Shown in pieces: positions 7,842 to 15,292 of a stretch of DNA of 33,684 bases; within the stretch, counting starts at the first letter, position 1; each line of letters opens with the position of its first letter. The notes under the pieces are model-generated. The model did no database searches. It was not told the DNA's origin and saw nothing but the letters and a program-made list of their open reading frames with translations. A program made the translations under genes and the position numbers. Origin of the DNA: Chloroflexi bacterium UBA4733 (GTDB lineage Bacteria > Chloroflexota > UBA4733); the NCBI GenBank assembly GCA_002404055.1, contig DHIZ01000241.1:1-33684 (forward strand), in the 5' to 3' direction.

Positions 7842-9359
7842 ATGAGTGTCGTTTCCACCCCTGCTCCCGCCGCCGCTACAGCGCCAGCGAACACCGTCTA
7901 CGATGTCGTCGTGATCGGCAGTGGACCGGGGGGCTACGTCGCGGCGATTCGCGCGTCGCAACTGGGCCTGAAGGCCGCTATCGTGGAGCGGGAGGAGTTG
8001 GGTGGCGTTTGCTTGAACTGGGGCTGCATCCCCAGCAAGGCGCTGCTGCGCAATGCCGAGGTATTGAGCCTGATCAACCGCGCTGATACGTTCGGCATCA
8101 GCGTCGGCAACGTCAGCGCCGACTACGGCGCCGGTATGGCCCGTTGTCGCAAGGTGATCACCACTCAGGTGCGCGGCGTCAACTTCCTCATGCGCAAGAA
8201 CGCGATCGATGTGGTGCGGGGCAACGCCAAACTGAGCGCGAAGGATCGGGTGAGCGTGAGCGGCGGCGCCGATGGCGACCGCGAACTGCAGACGAAGAAC
8301 GTCATCATCGCCACCGGAACGCGGGTGCGCCCGCTGAAGGGCGTCGAGATCGATGGCACCCACGTCATTTCGGCCAAAGAGGTCTGGGGAGTCGATACCC
8401 TCCCGAAATCCGTGCTGATTATCGGCAGCGGGGCGATCGGCGTCGAATTCGCCACAGTCTTCCAGGCCTACGGCACGGAGGTGACGTTAGTCGAATACCT
8501 GCCGCGCGTGCTGCCCCTGGAGGATGAAGAGATCAGCACCGAACTGGCCCGCAGCTTTTCCCGACGCGGCATCAAAATCATGACCTCTACCAGCGTCGAT
8601 AGTGCCGAAGTGTCCGGCGATACGGTGAAGGTGACACTCTCCCCTGCACCCGGCGGTCGCAAGGTGGAGGTTGAGCAACCGGAGGCGAAGGGTCAGCAGG
8701 AGCGCACGACGCAGCAAGGGCAGAGCGAGCCGCAAACGCTGGAGGTGGAGCGGGTGCTCCTCGCGGCCGGTGTCCTGCCCAACAGCAGCGACCTGGGTCT
8801 GGAGGCGCTGGGCGTCACGATCAACCAGCGTGGCTTCATCGAGATCGACGAGCGCATGCAGACGAACGTCCCCGGCATCTATGCCATCGGTGATGTCACC
8901 GGCAAGGTGTTGCTGGCGCACGTGGCCTCGGCGCAGGGCGAAGTGGCGGCCGAAGCCATCGCCGGCCACCCGGAGCTCAAGCTCGACTACAATTCGATGC
9001 CCCGCTGTACCTACAGCAACCCGCAGGTCGCCTCCATCGGACTGACGGAAGCGCAGGCGCGCGAAGGCGGCCGCGAGGTGCGCGTCGGCAAGTTCCCCTT
9101 CCGTCCCAACGGCAAAGCCCAGGCGCTCAACGATCTCGATGGCCAGATCAAGATCATCGCCGACGCCGCCAGCGGCGAAATCCTGGGCGCCAACATGATC
9201 GGCCCGGACGTCACCGAACTGATCGGCGAGTTCTCGCTGGCGCGCTCCCTGGAATCGACGCCCTTCGAACTCGCCCGCTCCGTCCACCCCCACCCGACAC
9301 TCTCCGAAGTCATCGCCGAAGCGGCGCTCAACGTCGAGGGCAAGGCGATTCATATGTGA
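7842..9359 (+). CDS. lpdA: Dihydrolipoyl dehydrogenase
   Basis: A 505-residue flavoprotein disulfide reductase that reoxidises dihydrolipoamide of 2-oxoacid dehydrogenase complexes or the glycine cleavage system with NAD+. The FAD-binding motif is GSGPGG at 26-31, the redox disulfide is Cys57/Cys62 in GGVCLNWGCIPSK, the NAD-binding motif is IIGSGAIGVEFA, the second FAD motif is YAIGDVTGKVLLAH, and the active-site dyad is His484/Glu489 in HPHPTLSEVI. The first ~18 residues are an Ala/Pro-rich extension, and an unusual Gln/Glu-rich insertion (EQPEAKGQQERTTQQ) precedes LEVERVLLAAG. No E1 or E2 genes are nearby, so it is an orphan copy. The start ATG at 7842 is preceded by GAGAGGA at a rather long distance. 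Confidence 0.96.
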   Translation: MSVVSTPAPAAATAPANTVYDVVVIGSGPGGYVAAIRASQLGLKAAIVEREELGGVCLNWGCIPSKALLRNAEVLSLINRADTFGISVGNVSADYGAGMARCRKVITTQVRGVNFLMRKNAIDVVRGNAKLSAKDRVSVSGGADGDRELQTKNVIIATGTRVRPLKGVEIDGTHVISAKEVWGVDTLPKSVLIIGSGAIGVEFATVFQAYGTEVTLVEYLPRVLPLEDEEISTELARSFSRRGIKIMTSTSVDSAEVSGDTVKVTLSPAPGGRKVEVEQPEAKGQQERTTQQGQSEPQTLEVERVLLAAGVLPNSSDLGLEALGVTINQRGFIEIDERMQTNVPGIYAIGDVTGKVLLAHVASAQGEVAAEAIAGHPELKLDYNSMPRCTYSNPQVASIGLTEAQAREGGREVRVGKFPFRPNGKAQALNDLDGQIKIIADAASGEILGANMIGPDVTELIGEFSLARSLESTPFELARSVHPHPTLSEVIAEAALNVEGKAIHM

Positions 9360-9379
9360 GCTGGGGCGACGGGCAGTGT

Positions 9380-10459
9380 CTACCGCTTGAACAACTGCTC
9401 CGCGTTTGCCCCGAGCATCCTATCGAGATCGTGTGAGGCAATGAACGGACAATGATCCCGCAGGTACCGTAGCGACTGCTCATAGGTGCAGTGGCGTGCT
9501 ACGTTGGGCATGTCGGAGCCCCAGAGCAGGCGCTCCCCTCCCACAAGCGCGTACATGCGCTGAATGGCATGCTGTGTCTCTAGGAACGGGTACTCGTAGA
9601 GCCGTCCCTGGCCGATTGGATACAAGAGCTCGATCAGGAACTGCTCGCGTGCCAGAAGTTCTTGGAGGGGACTGGGAAGATCGGCGCGCAGGAACTCGGG
9701 ATCGACGCCGTGCGTGAGGACACAGCGAATATCTGGAAAGCGTTCTGCCCAGCGGTTGAGCCGCGCGATCTGCTGAAGGTACGCTGCCGGCGTCGGCAGC
9801 GGCACACCGAGAATCTCCCAGAAGACCGGAATCCGAAGGCGGCGAACCTCCTCCCAATAGGGAAAGAAGGCAGGGTCGTCCAGGTGGCGGCGATACCGCT
9901 CGGTAAAGTGGCCGCGCGTCGCGTAGTAGACCCCCCGCATCCCGAGATCGCGTACCGCCGCCGTCAGCCTGACTATTTCCTCCGCCGAGTCTGCCTGGGC
10001 CTCGTTAACGTCCGCTAAAGGCAGGAACCTGCCTGGGTGGCGCCGCGCTGCCTCCGCGAAGTAGGTGTTGAGCCGGCCATAGAGCCGCGCATTCTGGAGC
10101 ACGACGGCATCTACCCCGGCGTAGGCCATCTCTTGCAGCAGGAACTCCGCCGGAGCTGCCATTTCCTGTAGGGACGGCGGGAGAAACTGCCGGTAGAACG
10201 TCTCGCCCGTTACAGTCCATTCAAAGCGCCCAAAGGATCCCACCCGAAAGTCAGCGGTCGCAAACGCTTCGGGGCCTTCGTAACGCCCGTCCCCCAGGAT
10301 GTCGTCGCCAAAGCTCCGAGCGTGGTCGCGCAAGCGCCTGGTGGGCTGCGCGTGGGTGGCGATGTAGAGCTGAAGGAAGAGCGCGTGCTCCGCGCGGCCG
10401 GCAAATCCTGAGGCGCCGGACAGCGGGGGGAAGATATGGGCATGGATATCAATGATCAT
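9380..10459 (-). CDS. Amidohydrolase (amidohydrolase-2 / ACMSD-like family)
   Basis: A 359-residue TIM-barrel metal-dependent hydrolase or decarboxylase. It opens with MIIDIHAHIFPP, whose HxH is the first metal site, and ends with RLLWGSDMPNVARHCTYEQS, which holds the conserved metal-binding Asp, and NAEQLFKR, the usual C-terminal signature. AAGGA lies 8 bases upstream of the ATG at 10459, so the much longer open frame to 10810 was rejected. No substrate can be deduced. Its stop is 20 bases from the stop of the convergent lpdA. Upstream lie a predicted promoter and a perfect inverted repeat. Confidence 0.88.
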   Translation of the reverse strand: MIIDIHAHIFPPLSGASGFAGRAEHALFLQLYIATHAQPTRRLRDHARSFGDDILGDGRYEGPEAFATADFRVGSFGRFEWTVTGETFYRQFLPPSLQEMAAPAEFLLQEMAYAGVDAVVLQNARLYGRLNTYFAEAARRHPGRFLPLADVNEAQADSAEEIVRLTAAVRDLGMRGVYYATRGHFTERYRRHLDDPAFFPYWEEVRRLRIPVFWEILGVPLPTPAAYLQQIARLNRWAERFPDIRCVLTHGVDPEFLRADLPSPLQELLAREQFLIELLYPIGQGRLYEYPFLETQHAIQRMYALVGGERLLWGSDMPNVARHCTYEQSLRYLRDHCPFIASHDLDRMLGANAEQLFKR

Positions 10460-10485
10460 TTCAGCATCCTTGACAGCGTTTACCG

Positions 10486-10515
10486 ATTCTACGATGATTC
10501 GTACCATTGCATCAA
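10486..10515 (-). promoter_or_regulatory. Predicted promoter of the amidohydrolase gene
   Basis: On the minus strand TTGATG (10515-10510) and TAGAAT (10491-10486) are separated by 18 bases, which puts the transcription start near 10479 and 20 bases before the start codon. The -35 box lies inside one arm of the inverted repeat at 10504-10538, so a bound protein would block it. Confidence 0.45.
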
Positions 10516-10538
10516 TCTGCGGGCGACTGATGCAATGG
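10504..10538. promoter_or_regulatory. Perfect 11-bp inverted repeat, candidate operator
   Basis: CCATTGCATCA (10504-10514) and TGATGCAATGG (10528-10538) are exact reverse complements with a 13-base spacer. The repeat overlaps the predicted -35 box of the amidohydrolase gene and ends 2 bases before the first readable codon of the desulfhydrase remnant at 10540. It could be a repressor operator or a scar at the rearrangement edge; the binding protein is unknown. Confidence 0.5.
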
Positions 10539-10539
10539 A

Positions 10540-10833
10540 GTGGACATCCAGATCGCAGCAGACGAGGTCGACAACGATGACCGTTATGCCAAAGAGCACG
10601 ACGAGGATCTGACATCGGGGTGCTTTGCGGCAATCCAGACCTGTGCCCGAACGGAGGGACTCTTGCTCGACCCGGTATACACCGGACGGGCCATGGAGGG
10701 ACTCTTCGTTCACTGTCGCACGGGGCGGGTGGCGCCTGGTTCGACGGTGGTATTTGTGCATACGGGAGGGGCGCCGACGCTCTTTGCTTTCGAGGAGGTG
10801 CTCCGCCCATACTTACGGCAACAACACGCCTAG
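10540..10833 (+). pseudogene. Remnant: C-terminus of a D-cysteine desulfhydrase / ACC deaminase-like enzyme
   Basis: The 97 readable residues contain ARTEGLLLDPVYTGRAM and PGSTVVFVHTGGAPTLFAF, which are the C-terminal hallmarks of PLP-dependent D-cysteine desulfhydrase and ACC deaminase. The preceding stretch (DEVDNDDRY) is also recognisable but has diverged. The N-terminal ~230 residues, with the PLP lysine, are missing; an in-frame TGA lies at 10528-10530. The fragment is therefore a decayed gene end and cannot bind cofactor. It lies between the amidohydrolase and the PIG-L gene, on the opposite strand to both. Confidence 0.8.
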
Positions 10834-10845
10834 GGTCGGGAAACG

Positions 10846-11550
10846 TTACATCAGGAGTTCTTGTTTCCGCAGCCGCGCTCCTTCGGGCCGCATCAGCGCC
10901 ACGCCCTTTTCGTAGCCGGCCACCGCTCCACGGATGGTGCCCAGCGCCTCATAGTACTTGTAGTACGGAAACGACGAGATGCCGCCGCGCACGAGCTCAT
11001 AGCTCGTGATCGCCTCCAGGTACTGCGGAAAAACATCCGTCACGTCCAGCGATACTTCCGGCTGAAAGCCATAGGGGTCTTCCCAGTTCTCGGCATAGTA
11101 CACGGCTCTAGGGTGCCAGGCAGGTAAGTCGCGCTGGAAGGCCGGCAAGCCGGCGAAGTAGAGCGCCTCCGTGACGTTGATGCTGGTATTACGATGATCG
11201 CGGTGGATGCTGCCTTGCCAGTGGGTGATCACCACGTCGGGGCGATACTGCCGCATGGCATCGGCGATCTTCCACTGGGTTTCTTCATTCACCGCGAGCT
11301 CACCATCCGGGTAGGGCATGCACACCACTTCCGCCGACAGCGCTTTGGCCGCGGCCTCCGCCTCGCGCCGCTTCTGCTCGGTGTACTCCGCAACCGGCAT
11401 GCTGCGATGCCCCTTCTCGCCCAGCGTCATATGCACCAGAACGGCGCGGTAGCCGGCTTTCACGTGCTTCAGCACGGTTGCTCCCGCCATGACCTCCGCA
11501 TCGGCAGCGTGCCCGCCCACCACCATGATGGTTCGGTTGTCGACTGTCAT
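10846..11550 (-). CDS. PIG-L/LmbE-family deacetylase-like protein
   Basis: A 234-residue protein of the LmbE/PIG-L fold, whose members remove N-acetyl groups from amino sugars and related compounds with zinc. The usual AHPDDE motif is here GGHAADAE (His14, Asp17), and the second metal motif is HWQGSIHRDHRNT (His116, His119). The two N-terminal zinc ligands are kept, but the Asp that acts as general base in MshB-type enzymes (HPD-D) is Ala16. YPDGEL near residue 80 is typical of the family. The ATG at 11550 has GAGGGAG 6 bases upstream. It is the third gene of the operon after the binding protein and the GNAT gene (44-base gap). Confidence 0.87.
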   Translation of the reverse strand: MTVDNRTIMVVGGHAADAEVMAGATVLKHVKAGYRAVLVHMTLGEKGHRSMPVAEYTEQKRREAEAAAKALSAEVVCMPYPDGELAVNEETQWKIADAMRQYRPDVVITHWQGSIHRDHRNTSINVTEALYFAGLPAFQRDLPAWHPRAVYYAENWEDPYGFQPEVSLDVTDVFPQYLEAITSYELVRGGISSFPYYKYYEALGTIRGAVAGYEKGVALMRPEGARLRKQELLM

Positions 11551-11594
11551 GTGTGCTCCCTCTCGTGCATGTGTTCTCTCTAGCTCCTCGCTCG

Positions 11595-12548
11595 CTAGAC
11601 GAGTGATTTCCGCATAACCGCGAAACGTCGCACCTCCCGGAAGCCGCAACGCTGGTAGAGTCGCGCCGCATCGTCACTGGTCCAGAGAAACCAGGCGCAG
11701 TGGTAGCCGTGTTTGCGCATTTCAATCAGCGTCTGCGCCAGCAGTACCCGGCCTATGCCCCGGCTCCGCAAGGCCGGGTCTACGCCGAACGGGCCGAAGC
11801 GTTCGGCTCGGAACTGGGCATAGCCGATCACTGCTGCGTCTTGTTTGGCAACCAACATGCCGGCGGTCCAGGGGTTGCCCGCGAACAGGTCTTGCATGAC
11901 TTCGCCGGCGAAGCGCAGCCAATCCCAACTGAAGCAACGGCGCAGAAATTGCCGTATCGGTACAATGTCCTCCGCTGTGGCCAGCCCGACCTGGATACTT
12001 TCCGCCTGCAGCCGCACCCGGGCCGCGGCGATCTCCTCCGGCACCTGAAAGGTGGCGATGTCGGCTCGCATGCTGAGCGGGCGGGACTGCACGCCAAAGG
12101 CGTGGCGCTCCAGAAAGCGGACCGCGTCGGCATAGATGGCGACGTCGACGCCGGGGATGAAGTAGTTCGGCACATAGGGGGCGACGGCAACCTCCTGAGC
12201 GCCTCCCGCCTGTAGCGCCTGGCAGACGTGCTCCAGCAGCGCCGAGCCGACGCCGGCGTGTCGATGCTCCGGCAGCACCCCGAAGGCGGTGATCCAGCTT
12301 TTCTCCCGCTCGTACCCCTGGGCGAAGTAGGGCACCTGGCGCGCCAGGCCCAACATGAAACCGATTGGGATGCCCTGGGAGCCTTCCGCCACGGCGCAAC
12401 ACTCGGGCACAAAGTTCGGGTCAAGCAAGACACGCGAGCGCCAGGTCGCGGCATCAATGCGGTCGCCCCACATGGTCTCGTTCCACACGTGGAGCAGTGA
12501 CGTTTCGTCGCCTCCGGAATAAGGACGCACCCGGATGATGGCAGCCAT
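11595..12548 (-). CDS. Tandem GNAT-family N-acetyltransferase
   Basis: A 317-residue protein with two GNAT domains in tandem. The first (about 5-150) has the acetyl-CoA loop VLPEHRHAGVGSALL; the second (about 165-315) has VDPALRSRGIGRVLL followed by DDAARLYQRCGFREVRR, the typical GNAT end. Both pyrophosphate-binding loops (RxxGxG) look intact. The substrate is unknown. Position between a sugar-type binding protein and a PIG-L-like deacetylase suggests acetylation of an amine on an imported compound. The ATG at 12548 is preceded by AGGAG 7 bases away. Confidence 0.9.
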   Translation of the reverse strand: MAAIIRVRPYSGGDETSLLHVWNETMWGDRIDAATWRSRVLLDPNFVPECCAVAEGSQGIPIGFMLGLARQVPYFAQGYEREKSWITAFGVLPEHRHAGVGSALLEHVCQALQAGGAQEVAVAPYVPNYFIPGVDVAIYADAVRFLERHAFGVQSRPLSMRADIATFQVPEEIAAARVRLQAESIQVGLATAEDIVPIRQFLRRCFSWDWLRFAGEVMQDLFAGNPWTAGMLVAKQDAAVIGYAQFRAERFGPFGVDPALRSRGIGRVLLAQTLIEMRKHGYHCAWFLWTSDDAARLYQRCGFREVRRFAVMRKSLV

Positions 12549-12575
12549 GGCAGACTCCTACCGGCGCGCTCGGGC

Positions 12576-14111
12576 CTAACCGTAGTCCTTTTTCAGCAGC
12601 GCGTTGATCTCTGTTTCGGCGTTGGTGAGCGCCACTTTAGGATCGGCTCCCGTCTTCACGACGCCCTCGACCTGCTTCTGCATGTCGGTGGTGATCTGGC
12701 TGCCGTCCAGCACGATGGGGAACGGCCGCGCCGTCTGCAAGGCGTCGACGTAGGTCTTCAGGAACGGCGTCCCCAGCTTGTCCGTATGCGCCTGCTGATC
12801 GCTGGTCCGGCTAGGCAGGATGCCCTGCGCGAGCAACCAGTCGCCCATGCGGGAGGATTTGCCGGCAGCGGCCGGGCCGTTGACCCATTGCAGGAACTGC
12901 CAGGCGTCAGGCTGCAGTTTGCTGGTCCTGTCCACGGCAAAGAGCCAGGAATAGGAGGCTGCGATCGACGTCTTGCCGGCGGGGCCGATGGGGATAGGAG
13001 CCGTGGCAACGTCGGCGTAGTTCTCCTTCATCTTCGACTGGAGCGAGCTCTGCCACCAGTTGGCCATGACGATCATGGCGGTCTTCTCGTTGATGAAGTT
13101 GGTGGAGTAGGCGGCGGAAAGCTTGGGATCGCTGAGCTTCTCGTTGATCAAGCGTTGATACAGGCCCAGCGCATCCAGCCCGGCTGTGCTGTTGAATGTT
13201 GCCTGTTTGAAGTCCGGCGCCAGGAAGTCGCCGCCATCCGACCAGAGCATCGAGAGCCAGGGGTGGACGACCCCGGAGTCCCAGCCGGTGATGAGCCCAA
13301 AACCCTGCTGGGAGATGGCGCCGGTACCGTCGGTCTTGGTCAGCTTGCGGGCGGCTGCTTCCAGGTCGGCCCACGTCTTGGGCGCCTCCGCCACGCCGGC
13401 CTCCTGGAAGAGCCGCTTGTTGTAGTTCAAAGCGTAGGTGTCGATCTCCGTGGGGAAGCCGTAGACGTGACCCTGACTGCTCGCGCCGTCGACGGCGCCG
13501 GCGGGATAGGCGCCCTTGATCGCCGTGGCGACATCGGCCGGCGCCGCCGCCAATGATGTGTTGCGGATGAGCTGCGCGAGCCACAGATCGTAGATGTGAT
13601 AGATATCGTAAATGGAGCCGGATGTCTGCGCAACCGTGATCTTCTGCAAGAGTTGGTCAAACGACACGGTGCTCACCTCGACGGTCACACCTGGGTGCGT
13701 CTGGGCGTACTCGGCGACGTAGGGCAGGAAGGTCTTCAACGTGGTGGCCGGGTCCCAGTGCGTCAGCACGGTTACCTTCGTTCCGCCGACCGCGACACGC
13801 GCTGTCGTCGCCGGTGCGGCACTGCTGGTCGCCGCTGCAGTGCTAGTTGCCGAAGCGCTACTGGTTGGCGCAGCGGTGCTGGTGCTCGCGGCCACACTGG
13901 ATGCCGCAGTCGAGACCGCGCTGCTGACAGCCGACGAGGCCGTGCTGGACGTCGCTGTTTGCACGTTGGACGGTGTGGACGTCGCGGTTGTGGAAATGGC
14001 AGTGGCGGCCGACCCTCCGCAGGCGGCGAGCAGGGCCGTTCCGGCGAACGCCGCTGAGGTCTGCGCCGTAAGACGCAGCAGGGTGCGGCGGGTCAGATCT
14101 CTAGGCATCAT
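12576..14111 (-). CDS. ABC transporter solute-binding lipoprotein (family 1, sugar type)
   Basis: A 511-residue exported lipoprotein. MMPRDLTRRTLLRL with a twin arginine, a hydrophobic stretch and the lipobox LAAC indicate Tat export and lipid anchoring. About 75 residues of Ser/Thr/Ala-rich linker follow before the binding fold starts (VTVLTHWDPATTLKTFLPYV). LNYNKRLFQEAGVAEAPKTWADLEAAARKLT is a family-1 hallmark. It should capture a sugar-like solute outside the cell. No permease or ATPase gene is adjacent, so it must share permeases encoded elsewhere. The ATG at 14111 (a second at 14108) was chosen over the frame start at 14204 because it places the twin-arginine signal at the N-terminus; GGAGG lies 12 bases upstream. 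First gene of an operon with the GNAT and PIG-L genes. Confidence 0.92.
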   Translation of the reverse strand: MMPRDLTRRTLLRLTAQTSAAFAGTALLAACGGSAATAISTTATSTPSNVQTATSSTASSAVSSAVSTAASSVAASTSTAAPTSSASATSTAAATSSAAPATTARVAVGGTKVTVLTHWDPATTLKTFLPYVAEYAQTHPGVTVEVSTVSFDQLLQKITVAQTSGSIYDIYHIYDLWLAQLIRNTSLAAAPADVATAIKGAYPAGAVDGASSQGHVYGFPTEIDTYALNYNKRLFQEAGVAEAPKTWADLEAAARKLTKTDGTGAISQQGFGLITGWDSGVVHPWLSMLWSDGGDFLAPDFKQATFNSTAGLDALGLYQRLINEKLSDPKLSAAYSTNFINEKTAMIVMANWWQSSLQSKMKENYADVATAPIPIGPAGKTSIAASYSWLFAVDRTSKLQPDAWQFLQWVNGPAAAGKSSRMGDWLLAQGILPSRTSDQQAHTDKLGTPFLKTYVDALQTARPFPIVLDGSQITTDMQKQVEGVVKTGADPKVALTNAETEINALLKKDYG

Positions 14112-14169
14112 CAGCGAATACGTCCTCCCTACTACTGAAATCTCGATCCTTTCCGACCGGGCATCATTG

Positions 14170-14181
14170 GTACTATAGTAC
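14170..14181. promoter_or_regulatory. Palindrome, candidate GntR operator
   Basis: GTACTATAGTAC is a perfect 12-bp palindrome. It lies directly downstream of the predicted -10 box of the binding-protein gene and covers the expected transcription start near 14177. The divergent gene encodes a GntR/UTRA regulator, a family that binds palindromes of about this size, so this is its most likely operator. Inference from sequence and position. Confidence 0.6.
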
Positions 14182-14183
14182 GC

Positions 14184-14212
14184 AGTATAGGATAAGTCGC
14201 CCACGGAGTCAA
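14184..14212 (-). promoter_or_regulatory. Predicted sigma-70 promoter of the binding-protein operon
   Basis: On the minus strand TTGACT (14212-14207) and TATACT (14189-14184) are spaced by 17 bases, a near-consensus promoter. Transcription would begin near 14177, inside the palindrome at 14170-14181, and read into the solute-binding protein, GNAT and PIG-L genes. Confidence 0.65.
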
Positions 14213-14278
14213 TAGATTTGCGCGCCGTGCCTTTCCCACTTAAAGTGCAACAGTCGCGAACAAGGAGATACGTGCTGC

Positions 14279-15082
14279 ATGGACCGCTCGGTGCCCTTAC
14301 CCCTCTATTACCGCGTCGAACAGGACCTGCGCCGCGCGCTTGACCAGGGCACCTACCGGGCCGGGGACCGGCTTCCCAACGAAGACAACCTTGCCCGTAC
14401 CCTGGGCGTCAGCCGGGCGACGGTACGGACGGCGCTCAAGCGGCTGGAAGAGGATGGCGTCATCGTGCGCCTGCGCGCGCGCGGTACCTTCGTGCGGCCT
14501 CGACCACAAGAAGCGCACATTGTGGAGCGCCATCTCGGCGACCTGCTGAGCTTTGAAGAGGACATCTTGCGGGCGGGCCTCATTCCCGAGGTGGAAGTGC
14601 TGAGTAGCGAATGGGTCCCACCTGCCGCCTGGGCTTCCCAGGCACTTCGGAGTTCAGCGACAGAACAGCTCTTCCATGTCCGCCGGGTGGGCCGAGCCGG
14701 CGGAGAGCCGCTCTGGGTAGAGAGTCGGTATTTCGCGAGCCATGTTGGTCCGCTCCTGGCCCGGCGCCTCCTCAACACCGCATCCTTGACGCGCCTGGTA
14801 CAGCGCGTCTGCGGCGTTCGTGTCGCCTCGTCGCACGTCTCCGTCCACGCCGAGGCGGCGTCGGAGCATATCGCCCGGTTACTCCACCGACCGACCGGAT
14901 CGCCGGTGTTGGTGTGTTCCTTCGCCTTCTACGACCAGCAGCAGTTGCCGCTGGAAGCGGCCCGGGCGGTGTACCCGGCGGACCGCTACGCCCTCTCGGT
15001 GGACCTTTCGACAACCCCCAGCACATCCTGGCCGGCACTCGGCGATCGAACGCCTGAGGGGAAGCCCATCCCCGGCGACTGA
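14279..15082 (+). CDS. GntR-family transcriptional regulator (HutC subfamily, UTRA domain)
   Basis: A 267-residue protein. Residues 1-75 form the GntR winged helix: LYYRVEQDLRRALDQGTY, RLPNEDNLARTLGVSRATVRTALKRLEEDGVIVRLRARGTFV. The rest matches the UTRA ligand-binding domain, including LFHVRRVGRAGGEPLWVESRYF and ending YPADRYALSVDL. Such regulators usually repress and are released by a sugar, sugar phosphate or amino-acid derivative. The ATG at 14279 has AAGGAGA 10 bases upstream. It diverges from the binding-protein operon, and the shared 167-base region carries the palindrome at 14170-14181 plus a weaker one, CACTTAAAGTG, at 14237-14247 close to its own start. Confidence 0.93.
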   Translation: MDRSVPLPLYYRVEQDLRRALDQGTYRAGDRLPNEDNLARTLGVSRATVRTALKRLEEDGVIVRLRARGTFVRPRPQEAHIVERHLGDLLSFEEDILRAGLIPEVEVLSSEWVPPAAWASQALRSSATEQLFHVRRVGRAGGEPLWVESRYFASHVGPLLARRLLNTASLTRLVQRVCGVRVASSHVSVHAEAASEHIARLLHRPTGSPVLVCSFAFYDQQQLPLEAARAVYPADRYALSVDLSTTPSTSWPALGDRTPEGKPIPGD

Positions 15083-15139
15083 TGAAGTTTTGTGAAGATA
15101 GGGCAACAGCGCATGTCGCCCTCCTCGTTACTCTGTAGC

Positions 15140-15292
15140 CTACCCCCGGTCCTCCAGGAGCCGCCGCAATCGTTCCAGCTCCTCCGCCTGGCGCGCCAGT
15201 TCGGCGCCCACCACGCTCTCCTCGGTGTCGTCCGGCGGCCACGGCTGCCGCGCACGCTGGGCCCGCTGCAAGGTCTGAATCATGCCAGCCAA
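15140..15292 (-). CDS. Micro-ORF divergent from Uma2 (copy A), helical small protein
   Basis: A 50-residue protein. It begins at TTG 15292, with GAGGAGGT ending 6 bases upstream; an in-frame ATG at 15283 is farther from this site. The aligned second copy has ATG at the equivalent position. The N-terminal half is basic (QTLQRAQRARQPWPP) and the C-terminal half is an acidic/basic helix with a leucine zipper look (ELARQAEELERLRRLLEDRG). No family is recognised. It is divergent from the Uma2 gene at 15442 with 149 bases between starts and is duplicated together with it, which supports a real gene pair. The rest of 15083-15441 shows nothing else. Confidence 0.6.
   Translation of the reverse strand: MAGMIQTLQRAQRARQPWPPDDTEESVVGAELARQAEELERLRRLLEDRG

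Noticed and set aside
10460..10810. N-terminal extension of the amidohydrolase frame
   Set aside because: AAGGA sits 8 bases from the ATG at 10459, where the family N-terminus begins; the extension runs antisense through the desulfhydrase remnant.
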